Assembly (NCBI GenBank): GCA_029246985.1
Contig: JAQWMC010000067.1
Location: 1 to 33,213 of the forward strand
Length of the DNA stretch: 33,213 bases
Direction of reading: 5' to 3'
From: Pirellulales bacterium
GTDB lineage: Bacteria > Planctomycetota > Planctomycetia > Pirellulales > UBA1268
Shown piece by piece: positions 1 to 8,106 of this stretch (its first letter is position 1; the number at the start of each line of letters is the position of its first letter). The translations under genes were made by a program, and so were the position numbers. Under the pieces are notes generated by a model. It saw only the letters and a program-made list of their open reading frames with translations. It was not told where the DNA came from and did not search any database.

Positions 1-563
1 GTCACCCGAAGGTAAAGGTGGTTCCACTCTCCTGCAGGCCGTGTCGCATCAACCAATTCCTTCACTGGTAATCCAGCAGCTTTTTCAATCCGCATAACCC
101 ATTTTTTTTCATGAGGCTCATACAGTTGGTACAGCCACCCTGCTTTCTGGCCATCTTTCCCAGCATCGTTATCGATGATCTGAACTTCCGGGCCGCTATA
201 CCACGGTCGTTTGCCATCTTCAGATACATGAAACATAAGCCCACTATTCCCAGCCTCACTTATTCGATATTCAAGTTGAATTTCGAAACTGTCGTACATT
301 TCTTGTGTGAGAAGATCACCAGCGGCTTCTGCACGCACGATTGTCCCATCAATAACCCGCCAGCCGGCACCTGGAGTATCTTGCTGATATCCCTTGAAGC
401 CGTGAAGTGATGTGCCGTCAAAAAGCAGCTCCCAGCCACTTCGTTTCTCAGACTCCGTGAGGCGGTTTATAGAGTCATCTGCAAACACGCCACTGATGCC
501 TACAAGAAGGAGCAACCATGCTGTGAGAATGTGCTTTGTATTCGGGAATGCTGTGGCGTTCAT
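1..563 (-). CDS. Secreted DUF1080 (3-keto-disaccharide hydrolase-like) protein, 3' end cut by window
   Basis: This gene is missing from the ORF track because it has no stop inside the window. Reading the minus strand from the ATG at 561-563 gives 187 open codons. It starts MNATAFPNTKHILTAWLLLLVGISGVFA, a clear Sec signal peptide. The body 'ELLFDGTSLHGFKGY' near residue 50, followed by 'WRVIDGTIVRA', 'NSGLMFHV' and 'GPEVQIIDND', matches the jelly-roll DUF1080 family, which in characterised members binds or hydrolyses 3-keto-glycosides in the periplasm. A good ribosome-binding site, AAGGAG, lies 8 nt before the ATG and supports the start. The closing part of the fold lies beyond the window edge. 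Family membership is strong; the substrate is unknown. A link to the ThuA protein further along, which is often found in the same sugar pathways, is inference only. Confidence 0.85.
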   Translation of the reverse strand, partial: MNATAFPNTKHILTAWLLLLVGISGVFADDSINRLTESEKRSGWELLFDGTSLHGFKGYQQDTPGAGWRVIDGTIVRAEAAGDLLTQEMYDSFEIQLEYRISEAGNSGLMFHVSEDGKRPWYSGPEVQIIDNDAGKDGQKAGWLYQLYEPHEKKWVMRIEKAAGLPVKELVDATRPAGEWNHLYLRV

Positions 564-602
564 CGAGTGGCTCCTTGTCGCATGGATTCAATGGTGTGTT
601 TT

Positions 603-614
603 GCCTTATAAGGC
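603..614. promoter_or_regulatory. Perfect 12-bp palindrome in divergent intergenic region
   Basis: GCCTTATAAGGC is a perfect inverted repeat lying between the divergent DUF1080 and DUF1559 genes, about 40 nt before the DUF1080 start. On the minus strand it overlaps a -10-like TTATAA/TATAAG that has TTGAAA 18-19 nt upstream. It could therefore be an operator over the DUF1080 promoter, or chance. No regulator gene is adjacent. Confidence 0.3.
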
Positions 615-658
615 GTGCTGGGACTGGCTTTTCAAAAAAATATATCGAAGACTTCGTC

Positions 659-686
659 TTAACAAGGTTACAAGAATACTCATATT
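659..686 (+). promoter_or_regulatory. Possible sigma-70-type promoter for DUF1559 gene
   Basis: TTAACA (5 of 6 matches to the -35 consensus) and CATATT (4 of 6 matches to the -10 consensus) are separated by 16 nt, about 125 nt upstream of the start at 811. A small hairpin, AAGAC-TTC-GTCTT (648-660), overlaps its upstream edge. This is weak pattern evidence only. Confidence 0.25.
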
Positions 687-810
687 ACGAAACATCTGTT
701 GGACTTCTGGTCTGCTGGAATGGTAGTCTGAATTCTTGTGCTCGCTCTCGCCAGACGCTATTCCTTTCAGACGTGGCACGGAGATATTTTCTCAGCGGAA
801 GAAAGGTCCT

Positions 811-1890
811 ATGCGAACAATTGCTCATAGACATTGGTATCGCTCCCGAGACGGCTTTACGCTCATTGAACTTCTTGTTGTGATTGCGATTATTGGTGTT
901 CTTATTGGGTTATTCCTACCAGCAGTCCAACAGACTCGTGAGGCAGCGAGGCGTTTAGCCTGTGGCAACAACATGAAACAGTTAGTGTTGGCTGTTCATA
1001 ATTACGCCTCAAGCAAGGGAGGGTTTCCTCCAAGTATGCTGCATACACCGGGTACTGTATTCGCCACTAACAATGGTTCATGGGGCATTCATGGCCGAAT
1101 CTTGCCCTACATTGAACAGGTTGCTGCTGCAGAAAGAATCAACCTCGAACAGCCTTGGGATAATGGCTATCCAAGCGGCATAGTTGGTACAAATTGGGCC
1201 ACCGTCGGCTCGACCAGAGTCGAAACCTTTGTCTGTCCCAGTGAAATCAATAACTTTTTTCGGACAAAGAATGGTGTTAACTATGTTTACCCAACAAACT
1301 ACGGTTTCAACTTTGGAACCTGGTTCGTCTACAACCCAGCGACTGGAGACGGTGGTGATGGGGCTTTTCATCCTAACTCACACTACAGAGCAAAATATTT
1401 TCGAGATGGCTTATCAAAGACTTTGATGGTAAGTGAAGTAAAAGCTTTTACACCCTACGTGCGAAATACTTCTGATCCAGGCAGTGCCTATCCCGCTGGT
1501 TCTCCACCCACAGATGATTCTCAAATAGCATCACTGGCTACTGGCGGCCAAAACAAAATGGGGCCGGCAACCAATAGTAATACTGGCCATACAGAATGGC
1601 CCGATGGTCGTGTTCACCATACCGGTTTCACCGCAACATTTACTCCTAATACAGTAGTTGAATTTGCTGTTGGTGGGGTCTCTTACGATATTGACTACAA
1701 CTCACAGCAGGAAGGGAAAAGTGCCACGCTGAAAACATTTGCTGCTGTAACATCTCGTAGCTACCACAATGGGGTTGTGAATACCGGAATGATTGATGGT
1801 TCAATCCGAAAAATTACTGATGCCATCGACTTACGAATTTGGCAGGGACTTGCAACGCGTGATGGTGGTGAAGTTGCAAATCCACCTTGA
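811..1890 (+). CDS. DUF1559 domain protein with type IV pilin-like N-terminus
   Basis: A 360-residue protein. The ORF track starts at 736, but the ATG at 811 is preferred: it follows GAAAGG and puts a short basic leader before 'DGFTLIELLVVIAIIGVLIGLFLPAVQQTREAARR'. That segment is the prepilin/pseudopilin cleavage and methylation motif with its hydrophobic helix, giving a type III signal processed by PilD-like peptidase. The rest is the DUF1559 (SBP_bac_10-type) domain, found in very large paralogous families in planctomycetes. The closing 'SYHNGVVNTGMIDGSIRKI' is the usual C-terminal H-x(n)-DGS motif. These proteins are thought to be cell-surface or pseudopilus-like components; the exact role is unknown. 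It stands alone on the plus strand, divergent from the DUF1080 gene. Confidence 0.9.
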   Translation: MRTIAHRHWYRSRDGFTLIELLVVIAIIGVLIGLFLPAVQQTREAARRLACGNNMKQLVLAVHNYASSKGGFPPSMLHTPGTVFATNNGSWGIHGRILPYIEQVAAAERINLEQPWDNGYPSGIVGTNWATVGSTRVETFVCPSEINNFFRTKNGVNYVYPTNYGFNFGTWFVYNPATGDGGDGAFHPNSHYRAKYFRDGLSKTLMVSEVKAFTPYVRNTSDPGSAYPAGSPPTDDSQIASLATGGQNKMGPATNSNTGHTEWPDGRVHHTGFTATFTPNTVVEFAVGGVSYDIDYNSQQEGKSATLKTFAAVTSRSYHNGVVNTGMIDGSIRKITDAIDLRIWQGLATRDGGEVANPP

Positions 1891-1986
1891 ATTAAGGTAT
1901 CTAGAGTGAGAGACATCTTGAAATACATCGAACAGGCGCATCTGCCCAAGTCCTCTGGTACGATACAAGGTGGAAAATGAATTGTC

Positions 1987-3222
1987 ATGAAGTTGATAGT
2001 CGCCTTGAATAAACTCCACTTTGAATTGGTGTCAATGTTTCAGACAAGCCACCACGCAGTGAAGATATTGTGTTCATTACACACAATGTGTCTGATGCTG
2101 CTCTCACCTTCTCTGGCCTACACAATGGATGGAGCTGGGATCGGGGATGGAGCTGGGATCGGGGAAGGAGCTGGGATCGGAAAGCATGCAGTCCGATTCC
2201 ATCGAGAAGACCCTCGTCCTTCCGGTGATGTCCCAGTAGGCGTTCGCCCTGAATCAGGTTCTTACTCAACACAATATCCACGACGGCGACTTTCCAAACG
2301 TGCCCAAAGAAGGCTCAATCGTCGTAGCACATGGACAGTTGTTCCAGAGGATATACCACCACATAGTGGATTACCCATTGAACATCGAAACCTTTCGTAT
2401 GGATCAGGAGAACAACATCAACAGTTCGATCTGTATCTTCCGGGCGGGTGCCGTGAAGGAAGACTACCCCTCGTAATCTGGCTACCCGGTGACGACTGGT
2501 CGAGTAGCCCTCGCATCGATTGTCCTCTTACATGGCTCACACAGCATGGATTTGCTGTCGCAAGTATCAGCTATCGTCCAAGTCAAACACATATTTTTCC
2601 TACGCAACGAGATGATTGTTTAGCAGCAATCAATCGTCTCTGTGAAGATGCCGCAATTTGGGGTATTGACCCAACACGGATATGCCTAGTAGGGCAGGCT
2701 GCAGGTGCACATCTTTCGATGCTGATTGGGTTGGATCCTGATCAAAAACATAACGATTCCTTTGAAGAGGATGATTTTCCTACGCATAGAATTGCGGCAA
2801 TCTGTGGTGTTTCAACTATCACGCACCTGCCCACTCTTGGAACTGATTCTGACCGTGCTTCCTCTGCAGCGAGTCGGCTCATTGGCGGACCACTTCCCGA
2901 GTTTCGCGAAGCGGCGTTACGAGCCAGCCCGATTAGTTACGCCTCACGGAATGACCCACCCACATTACTCATTCATTGCAAAAACGATGAGACTATCCCT
3001 GTGAGCCAAAGTGAGCGATTACATGCTGCACTTCTTTCCGCAGATGTTGATAGCACACTTATCCTTCCTGAGGGTCAACAAGAATCTCTCGTAGAAGACG
3101 GAAACGTTAGCCAGATAGTGCTTAATTTTTTAATCCGAACACTTGATACCGACATCGATTCGATCATTGTGACCGGAAAAACTACCCAAATCGATCTGGA
3201 AAATAAGCCAAATCAGTCTTGA
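1987..3222 (+). CDS. Secreted alpha/beta-hydrolase-fold protein lacking catalytic Ser and His (probable pseudo-esterase)
   Basis: A 411-residue protein with a hydrophobic N-terminal segment ('CSLHTMCLMLLSPSLAYT') that looks like a signal peptide; an alternative start is the ATG at 2035. Residues 48-65 are three GAGIG-type repeats, followed by a basic stretch (about 98-114). From about residue 135 it follows the carboxylesterase/BD-FAE layout: 'QQFDLYLP', 'PLVIWLPGDDW', 'GFAVASISYRPS', 'WGIDPTRICLVG', 'PPTLLIHCKNDETIPVSQSERL'. The nucleophile elbow, normally GxSAGxH, reads G-Q-A-A-G-A-H (Ala238). The oxyanion HGGG is replaced by LPGD, and the region expected to hold the catalytic His reads PEGQQES. 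The acid Asp334 survives. The fold is confident; hydrolytic activity is doubtful. The metallophosphoesterase gene follows about 54 nt downstream. Confidence 0.8.
   Translation: MKLIVALNKLHFELVSMFQTSHHAVKILCSLHTMCLMLLSPSLAYTMDGAGIGDGAGIGEGAGIGKHAVRFHREDPRPSGDVPVGVRPESGSYSTQYPRRRLSKRAQRRLNRRSTWTVVPEDIPPHSGLPIEHRNLSYGSGEQHQQFDLYLPGGCREGRLPLVIWLPGDDWSSSPRIDCPLTWLTQHGFAVASISYRPSQTHIFPTQRDDCLAAINRLCEDAAIWGIDPTRICLVGQAAGAHLSMLIGLDPDQKHNDSFEEDDFPTHRIAAICGVSTITHLPTLGTDSDRASSAASRLIGGPLPEFREAALRASPISYASRNDPPTLLIHCKNDETIPVSQSERLHAALLSADVDSTLILPEGQQESLVEDGNVSQIVLNFLIRTLDTDIDSIIVTGKTTQIDLENKPNQS
2128..2181 (+). repeat. Three tandem 18-bp units encoding (D/E)GAGIG
   Basis: GATGGAGCTGGGATCGGG occurs twice in a row, followed by a third copy with two substitutions (GAA for GAT, final A). 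The units are in frame and encode DGAGIG-DGAGIG-EGAGIG just after the predicted signal peptide of the pseudo-esterase. The near-identity at DNA level suggests recent expansion. Confidence 0.95.
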
Positions 3223-3276
3223 GATTTTTCTCGAAAATCACGACGCTCTTCTTTTTCAACAGCGGAGTGTTTGAGT

Positions 3277-4134
3277 ATGGTGTTGCCCCATCTTCAATTG
3301 AGTCGCCGACAATGGATCCAAACGGCTGCCGCTACTACATGCGGTGTTGCCGGTGGACTCTTGGCAGAATCTTTTGTGGTAGCACCACAATCACTATCTC
3401 AGACGCATCTCCACATTGGAACACCCTCATTATCGGGTCATCGAGCACTGCGAATTGTTCAACTCAGTGATCTGCATCTCCATGATATTGGTCAGTTGGA
3501 AATACAACTTCTTGAGGCTGTCACAGCTTCCGAGCCTGATGTAATTCTGCTAACGGGCGATACGATAAGTCATAAAAACGGCATGCAGCCATTGTCTGAA
3601 TTTTTAGAGAGGCTTCCACCAGCATCTCACCAACTCGCGATCATGGGGAACTGGGAATACAACGCCGGATTCACACCATCATCATTCAAGGATTTCCTGA
3701 CTCCGTTCGGGTTTCAAGTCTTGACGAATGAGTCGTACCATTTGGAACACGATAGCAGTATCTTGAAGATTACCGGGTTTGATGATCTCCTTGCAGGTCA
3801 ACCAAAGCCTCTTCGAACAGAAAAGAATGACGATGCAGATCAGCACCTTGTGCTGGCACATTGTCCAGGGACTCGTGATCTTTCTCAGAAACTTCTTGCA
3901 ACTCCTCCAAGTCTCATTCTCAGCGGCCACACTCATGGAGGTCAGATTGCTCCAGGTGGTTTCCCACTCATTACTCCTCCAGGCAGTGGGAGCTATGTAT
4001 CTGGATGGTACTGTGACAATGGACCACCAATGTATGTTTCACGCGGCATCGGCACCTCACTTCTTCCTCTGCGACTTGGTTCACCGCCTGAGCTTGTTGT
4101 TCTTGACTGGCAACTAAGACAACTCGATTCATGA
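3277..4134 (+). CDS. Tat-exported metallophosphoesterase (YaeI/YkuE-like)
   Basis: A 285-residue protein. The track begins at a TTG (3271), but the ATG at 3277 has CGGAG 9 nt upstream and is preferred. The N-terminus 'LSRRQWIQTAAATTCGVAGGLLA' is a twin-arginine signal, so the protein is exported folded, probably with metals bound. Calcineurin-type metallophosphoesterase motifs follow in order: 'QLSDLHL' (D67, H69 in track numbering), 'LLTGDTIS' (D97), 'MGNWEY' (N127), 'LAHCPG' (H197) and 'SGHTHGGQ' (H220, H222). The GNH(D/E) motif reads GNWE: the metal-binding Asn is kept but the usual general-acid His is Trp. YaeI/YkuE relatives hydrolyse phosphodiesters; the substrate here is unknown. It lies about 54 nt after the pseudo-esterase gene and may be co-transcribed with it. 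Confidence 0.88.
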   Translation: MVLPHLQLSRRQWIQTAAATTCGVAGGLLAESFVVAPQSLSQTHLHIGTPSLSGHRALRIVQLSDLHLHDIGQLEIQLLEAVTASEPDVILLTGDTISHKNGMQPLSEFLERLPPASHQLAIMGNWEYNAGFTPSSFKDFLTPFGFQVLTNESYHLEHDSSILKITGFDDLLAGQPKPLRTEKNDDADQHLVLAHCPGTRDLSQKLLATPPSLILSGHTHGGQIAPGGFPLITPPGSGSYVSGWYCDNGPPMYVSRGIGTSLLPLRLGSPPELVVLDWQLRQLDS

Positions 4135-4430
4135 GTGGGTCTAAAAACGAGTTCCTTGTTTGTGGGCCGTGCAGTCGATACAGTCCGCACAGGGAGCCTC
4201 TTTTTCCCTCTTTGTGCAGTCGTCCTCTCTGAACAGTCGATAGTTCTTTCCGCGGGGAACGCTTCCTGTTCACGTTCCCCTGAAGCTATGTCCTGTGCCT
4301 GGCAGGAGATGCGATGGAATGGCTCCACCATATCGTGTCACTCCGGGTGCGGAACGAATGTCTAGAAGTTCCTTCTTTCGTACTCACAACCTAATCATCG
4401 TTCATCAGCAAAGAGATCAAGTAAAAACCT
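4135..4430 (+). other. Gene-free leader of sigma factor gene with repeats and hairpins
   Basis: I find no convincing protein here; the 76-residue ORF in the track is low-complexity and unlike any family I know. The stretch holds three CAGTCG copies (4172, 4217, 4234), two of them extended as CAGTCGATA. It also holds a possible hairpin at 4187-4217 (GCACA...GGGA / TCCC...TGTGC) and an 8-bp stem GGGGAACG/CGTTCCCC at 4254-4280. It probably contains the promoter and 5' UTR of the sigma gene and perhaps the 3' end of the previous transcript. No T-run follows the 8-bp stem, so it is not a classic terminator. Confidence 0.4.
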
Positions 4431-5273
4431 ATGGAAACTTATCTACGCGACATCAATGAGACTGCTCTCCTCAGCGCGGCCCAGGAAAAACAACTGGCTG
4501 TTCGGGTTCAAAAAGGTGACCCTGCCGCACGCGACCATATGGTCAGGGCGAATCTCCGCCTTGTCGTTAATATTGCTCGTGGCTATTCAAACCGTGGGCT
4601 CCAGCTTTGTGATCTCATCGAAGAGGGAAATCTTGGTCTCATGCGAGCCGTCGAAGGATTTGATCCAACTGTTGGAACGCGGTTTAGTACATACGCCAGT
4701 TACTGGATCAAACAATCAATCAAGCGATCACTCATTAATAATGGAAAGACCATTCGAATTCCTGCGTATATGGTTGAGATCCTGTCGAAGTGGCGGCGAG
4801 CTTCGATTCGTCTCCTCGATTCACTTGGTCGAACACCCACACCTGAAGAAGTAGCTCGAATGCTCGGCTTGGCTCGCAAAAAGCTACCGATCATCAAAAA
4901 AGCAATGCAGGTTCATCAGGCTGCGCCACAAACTGATCAGACGGAAGGTGGGTGGTCGCTTGGGGATATCATTCAAGATCAAAACGCACGATGTCCAGCC
5001 GACGTCATGCTTGATGAAGACACGCTCCAGCATGTATTGAAACGTATTGATGAGCTTGAGGATCGAGCTGCGTCTATTGTTCGAATGCGGTTTGGCCTTG
5101 AGGGTAAAGAGCCAATGACATTGAAGGAGATTGGCAGTATCTTAGGGCTTACTCGAGAGCGAGTTCGACAGATTGAATCTGAGACCTTAGCATCACTCGC
5201 TGCTGAAATTGAGGGTGTTCCACGGGCAACCATTTCAATTCGTCCTACGAGACAGTTGCGGCGAGGCGCATAA
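4431..5273 (+). CDS. RNA polymerase sigma factor, RpoD/SigA family (group 2-like)
   Basis: A 280-residue sigma-70 factor with region 1.2 at the N-terminus ('METYLRDINETALLSAAQEKQLA'). Region 2 (about 33-107) includes 'NLRLVVNIARGY', 'DLIEEGNLGLMRAVEGFDPTVGTRFSTYASYWIKQSI'. Region 3 covers about 108-190, and region 4 (about 205-265) ends with the helix-turn-helix 'LGLTRERVRQIESETLASL'. It lacks the long acidic region 1.1 of primary RpoD, so it is more likely an alternative group 2 factor than the vegetative one. An in-frame TAA sits two codons before the ATG, which fixes the start, but the ribosome-binding site is weak. apt begins 18 nt downstream, so the sigma gene, apt and mnmA may be co-transcribed. 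Confidence 0.93.
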   Translation: METYLRDINETALLSAAQEKQLAVRVQKGDPAARDHMVRANLRLVVNIARGYSNRGLQLCDLIEEGNLGLMRAVEGFDPTVGTRFSTYASYWIKQSIKRSLINNGKTIRIPAYMVEILSKWRRASIRLLDSLGRTPTPEEVARMLGLARKKLPIIKKAMQVHQAAPQTDQTEGGWSLGDIIQDQNARCPADVMLDEDTLQHVLKRIDELEDRAASIVRMRFGLEGKEPMTLKEIGSILGLTRERVRQIESETLASLAAEIEGVPRATISIRPTRQLRRGA

Positions 5274-5291
5274 ACCAGATACCCTCTGTCT

Positions 5292-5804
5292 ATGAATTTA
5301 AAACAACATATCCGCGACGTACCTGATTTCCCGAAGCCAGGCATACTCTTTCGCGACATTACACCGCTGCTTGCGAGTCACGAAGCATTTGATGAGTCGA
5401 TACGGAATTTAGCCGCACCGTGGCAGAATACCGCTATTGATGCCGTTGCAGCTGTTGAAGCCAGAGGGTTTCTCTTTGCCGGACCTCTTGCACTGAAACT
5501 TGGTGTTGGGTTGATTCCCGTTCGTAAGCCAGGAAAACTACCGGCTGATACGATCAGTTACCAGTATGAATTAGAGTACGGTACAGACACTCTCGAAATG
5601 CACAGCGGAATTCTGAAGCCACACTCACGTGTGCTGATTATCGATGACGTACTGGCTACGGGTGGCACGGCTGAAGCCTGTATCAGTCTGATAGAATCTG
5701 TGCACGCAACGGTGGTAGGATGCTCGTTCCTCGTTGAACTTGAGGGTTTAAGAGGACGTGAGCGACTGGGTGACCACCGAATTGAAACTGTTCTGAAATA
5801 CTAA
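5292..5804 (+). CDS. apt: Adenine phosphoribosyltransferase
   Basis: 170 residues, the usual length for this enzyme, which makes AMP from adenine and PRPP in the cytoplasmic purine salvage pathway. Diagnostic segments are 'IRDVPDFPKPGILFRDITPLL' at the N-terminus, 'AAVEARGFLFAGPLA', 'GLIPVRKPGKLP' and the PRPP-binding loop 'VLIIDDVLATGGTAEA' (about residues 116-131). The protein is complete. Spacing to the sigma gene is 18 nt and to mnmA 64 nt, both on the same strand. The Shine-Dalgarno sequence is poor, which fits translational coupling to the upstream gene. Confidence 0.96.
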   Translation: MNLKQHIRDVPDFPKPGILFRDITPLLASHEAFDESIRNLAAPWQNTAIDAVAAVEARGFLFAGPLALKLGVGLIPVRKPGKLPADTISYQYELEYGTDTLEMHSGILKPHSRVLIIDDVLATGGTAEACISLIESVHATVVGCSFLVELEGLRGRERLGDHRIETVLKY

Positions 5805-5868
5805 CTTCTTTCAGTACATTCAAAGCTATTGGAAGAAACATTCCGCACTCTTTGCCAGACTGATTTCC

Positions 5869-7008
5869 ATGTCCCGCATCGTCATTGCTATGTCGGGAGG
5901 CGTTGACTCAAGTGTTACCGCCTCGTTACTCGTTGAAGCCGGACACGATTGTATCGGTGTCTTTATGCGACATGGGCAACCGGCTTTGCCAAAACCATCA
6001 GGTGCGCTTCCTATAGTTGAAGCATCAAATCCCAAGCCCGGTCACCAAGGCTGCTGCTCTGTTACAGATGCTCTCGATGCCCGTCGTGTTGCAGAACATC
6101 TCGGTATTCCGCTGTATCCACTCGACCTCACAGAAGATTTTGAAAAAATAATAGATACATTCGTCACCGAATATGGTGCTGGCAGAACACCAAATCCGTG
6201 TGTCCGGTGTAATCAATGGATCAAATTCGGGCGTCTCTTTGACTATGCCGATGCAGTTGGTGCGACACATGTTGCCACAGGGCACTATGCACGACTCGTT
6301 CACAGCCAGACCTCAGGCTCTGTTCCAGCCATCCCTGAAATTCACCGAGGGCATGATGTCTCACGTGATCAGTCATATGTCCTATTCGGAATCACCCCAG
6401 ATCGTTTAGCCCGAATGATGCTCCCAATTGGTGAACTGACAAAATCTGAAGTTCGATCACATGCCGATCGTTTAGGTCTGGTAACAGCAACCAAGCCTGA
6501 TAGTCAAGAAATATGCTTTGTTCCACCAGGCGAGCACCCACGTTTGGTAGCCCACAGACTCGGTGGTTCCCGAGCAGGAGATATTATTGACACAAGTGGG
6601 AGCGTCCTTGGACACCATTCTGGAATTGAGCATTTTACAATCGGTCAACGACAAGGTCTTGGTATTGCGATTGGCTCCCCATTGTACGTCATTCGGATTG
6701 AACCAGAGACTTACAGAGTTGTTGTAGGACCAAAATCCGAGTTGCCTCTTCAAGGTCTGATTGCCGATGAAGTGAGCTGGGTTGCTGATGTACCAACAAC
6801 TCCTTTTGAATGTCTTGTTCAGTGCCGAGCCCAACGACCACCTGCAAAAGCCATTGTCACACGGAAAGGTGATCAACAGTTTGAAGCACACTTTCTCGAG
6901 CCAACAGTGCATGCTCCTGGTCCGATTACCCCTGGCCAGCCAGCGGTCTGCTATGACAATACGCATCTCCTCGGTGGAGGCTGGATTGTTACGCATGAAA
7001 CGACCTGA
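5869..7008 (+). CDS. mnmA: tRNA-specific 2-thiouridylase MnmA
   Basis: A 379-residue cytoplasmic enzyme that thiolates U34 of tRNA-Lys, tRNA-Glu and tRNA-Gln using ATP and persulfide sulfur. The N-terminal PP-loop 'IAMSGGVDSSVTASLL' binds ATP. The two working cysteines are seen in 'NPCVRCNQWIKFG' and 'KPDSQEICFVP'. 'GCCSVTDALDARRVAEHLGIP' and 'ATGHYARL' are also typical, as is the C-terminal beta-barrel domain. Between the first strand and the GCCS motif there is an insert of about 20 residues ('GQPALPKPSGALPIVEASNPKPGH') that is longer than in E. coli. No obvious ribosome-binding site precedes the ATG. Confidence 0.95.
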   Translation: MSRIVIAMSGGVDSSVTASLLVEAGHDCIGVFMRHGQPALPKPSGALPIVEASNPKPGHQGCCSVTDALDARRVAEHLGIPLYPLDLTEDFEKIIDTFVTEYGAGRTPNPCVRCNQWIKFGRLFDYADAVGATHVATGHYARLVHSQTSGSVPAIPEIHRGHDVSRDQSYVLFGITPDRLARMMLPIGELTKSEVRSHADRLGLVTATKPDSQEICFVPPGEHPRLVAHRLGGSRAGDIIDTSGSVLGHHSGIEHFTIGQRQGLGIAIGSPLYVIRIEPETYRVVVGPKSELPLQGLIADEVSWVADVPTTPFECLVQCRAQRPPAKAIVTRKGDQQFEAHFLEPTVHAPGPITPGQPAVCYDNTHLLGGGWIVTHETT

Positions 7009-7153
7009 CAACGTTTCCAAGAATACCTCCTAACACTGCAAGAAGGGCTCCAACCCCCGAGGTCTATAAGGTTTTTGCATTTCTGAATCTTCCAAGTACT
7101 ATCGATGATGAAGTCTTAGAGTTACACACGGTATTTTAACCAGGAGATCAGCT

Positions 7154-8098
7154 TTGCCTCCTTCCGCATTTGCAGTCTTTGGCATTTTGCTCGGAATCAT
7201 TGCATTCGCAATGTTGATTCTGATATTTAACTATGGCCAAATTTGGTTTCAGGCATACTGGTCGAAAGCAGCTGTTACATTTCTCGAGCTTTTTGGAATG
7301 AGCCTGCGGAAGGTCAATGCTCGTACGATTATTCAAGCGCGGATCATGGCAACCCAAGCCGGTCTTGGAAAGCAGCTTTCTCCGTGTGTTCTCGAGGCTC
7401 ACTATCTCGCTGGTGGTGATGTACCTCGTGTCATTCGTGCTCTTATCGCAGCCCATCGAGCTGGCATTGATCTTGATTACGATAAAGCATGCGGCATAGA
7501 TCTTGCGGGAAGAGATGTGCTCGATGCAGTGCAGACAAGTGTGAACCCCAAAGTGATTGACTGCCCAGATGTTGCAAGTGGAAAATCAACTCTTTCAGCT
7601 GTTGCACGAAATGGTGTTGAATTAAAAATTCGAGCACGGGTTACCGTCAGAACAAATCTTCATCAACTCATCGGTGGAGCAACTGAAGAAACAATTATCG
7701 CTCGAGTGGGTGAAGGAATTATTACATCAATTGGATCAGCTGCTACACACTTTGAAGTTATGGAGCACCCAGATACAATTTCAAAAGCTGTACTCGAACG
7801 CGGACTCGATGCACAAACAGCGTTCCAAATTGTGTCTATCGATATCGCCGATATCGAGGTTGGTGAGAATATTGGAGCCCGGCTTCAGGCCGATCAGGCA
7901 GAGGCCGACACACGTGTGGCACGTGCCAAAGCCGAGGAAAGACGGGCAGTGGCCATCGCTCATGAACAGGAAATGAAAGCCGCGACTGCCGAAAACCGTG
8001 CAGGTGTCCTCAAAGCCGAGGCACTTGTTCCCAAGAGTATCGGCGAGGCACTGCGAGCAGGTCGTATGCAGAGTCAATCAGGAAACAGCCGGCTTTAG
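7154..8098 (+). CDS. floA: Flotillin-like protein FloA
   Basis: A 314-residue membrane-anchored protein of the FloA/UPF0365 family (Bacillus YqfA), which forms functional membrane microdomains. The TTG start is supported by AGGAG 7 nt upstream. One N-terminal membrane segment ('[22 protein letters not shown]') is followed by the family core '[23 protein letters not shown]', '[24 protein letters not shown]' and '[27 protein letters not shown]'. An Ala/Glu-rich coiled-coil tail follows ('[26 protein letters not shown]'). It is close to family length. It lies 145 nt after mnmA with its own ribosome-binding site, so it may have a separate promoter. A hairpin directly follows the stop. Confidence 0.93.
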   Translation: MPPSAFAVFGILLGIIAFAMLILIFNYGQIWFQAYWSKAAVTFLELFGMSLRKVNARTIIQARIMATQAGLGKQLSPCVLEAHYLAGGDVPRVIRALIAAHRAGIDLDYDKACGIDLAGRDVLDAVQTSVNPKVIDCPDVASGKSTLSAVARNGVELKIRARVTVRTNLHQLIGGATEETIIARVGEGIITSIGSAATHFEVMEHPDTISKAVLERGLDAQTAFQIVSIDIADIEVGENIGARLQADQAEADTRVARAKAEERRAVAIAHEQEMKAATAENRAGVLKAEALVPKSIGEALRAGRMQSQSGNSRL

Positions 8099-8106
8099 CC
8101 AAAGCC

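Noticed and set aside
62-410. Track ORFs 62-259 (-) and 111-410 (+)
   Set aside because: They overlap the DUF1080 gene in other frames. The minus-strand frame reading from 563 has a signal peptide, a ribosome-binding site and family motifs; these two do not.
2128-2181. Short tandem repeat as CRISPR or mobile-element remnant
   Set aside because: Units are directly adjacent without spacers and in frame with the gene, so it is a coding minisatellite.
4135-4365. 76-residue ORF before the sigma gene
   Set aside because: No ribosome-binding site, no recognisable motifs and an odd Ser/Cys-rich composition; better explained as leader sequence with hairpins.
4135-4430. Known RNA gene (6S, SRP, RNase P) before the sigma factor
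   Set aside because: None of the conserved motifs of RNase P, tmRNA or SRP RNA is seen, and the stems do not assemble into a 6S-like long hairpin by eye.
6472-7020. 182-residue minus-strand ORF opposite mnmA
   Set aside because: Antisense shadow; mnmA has its catalytic motifs over this region, and the antisense product has no protein-like features.
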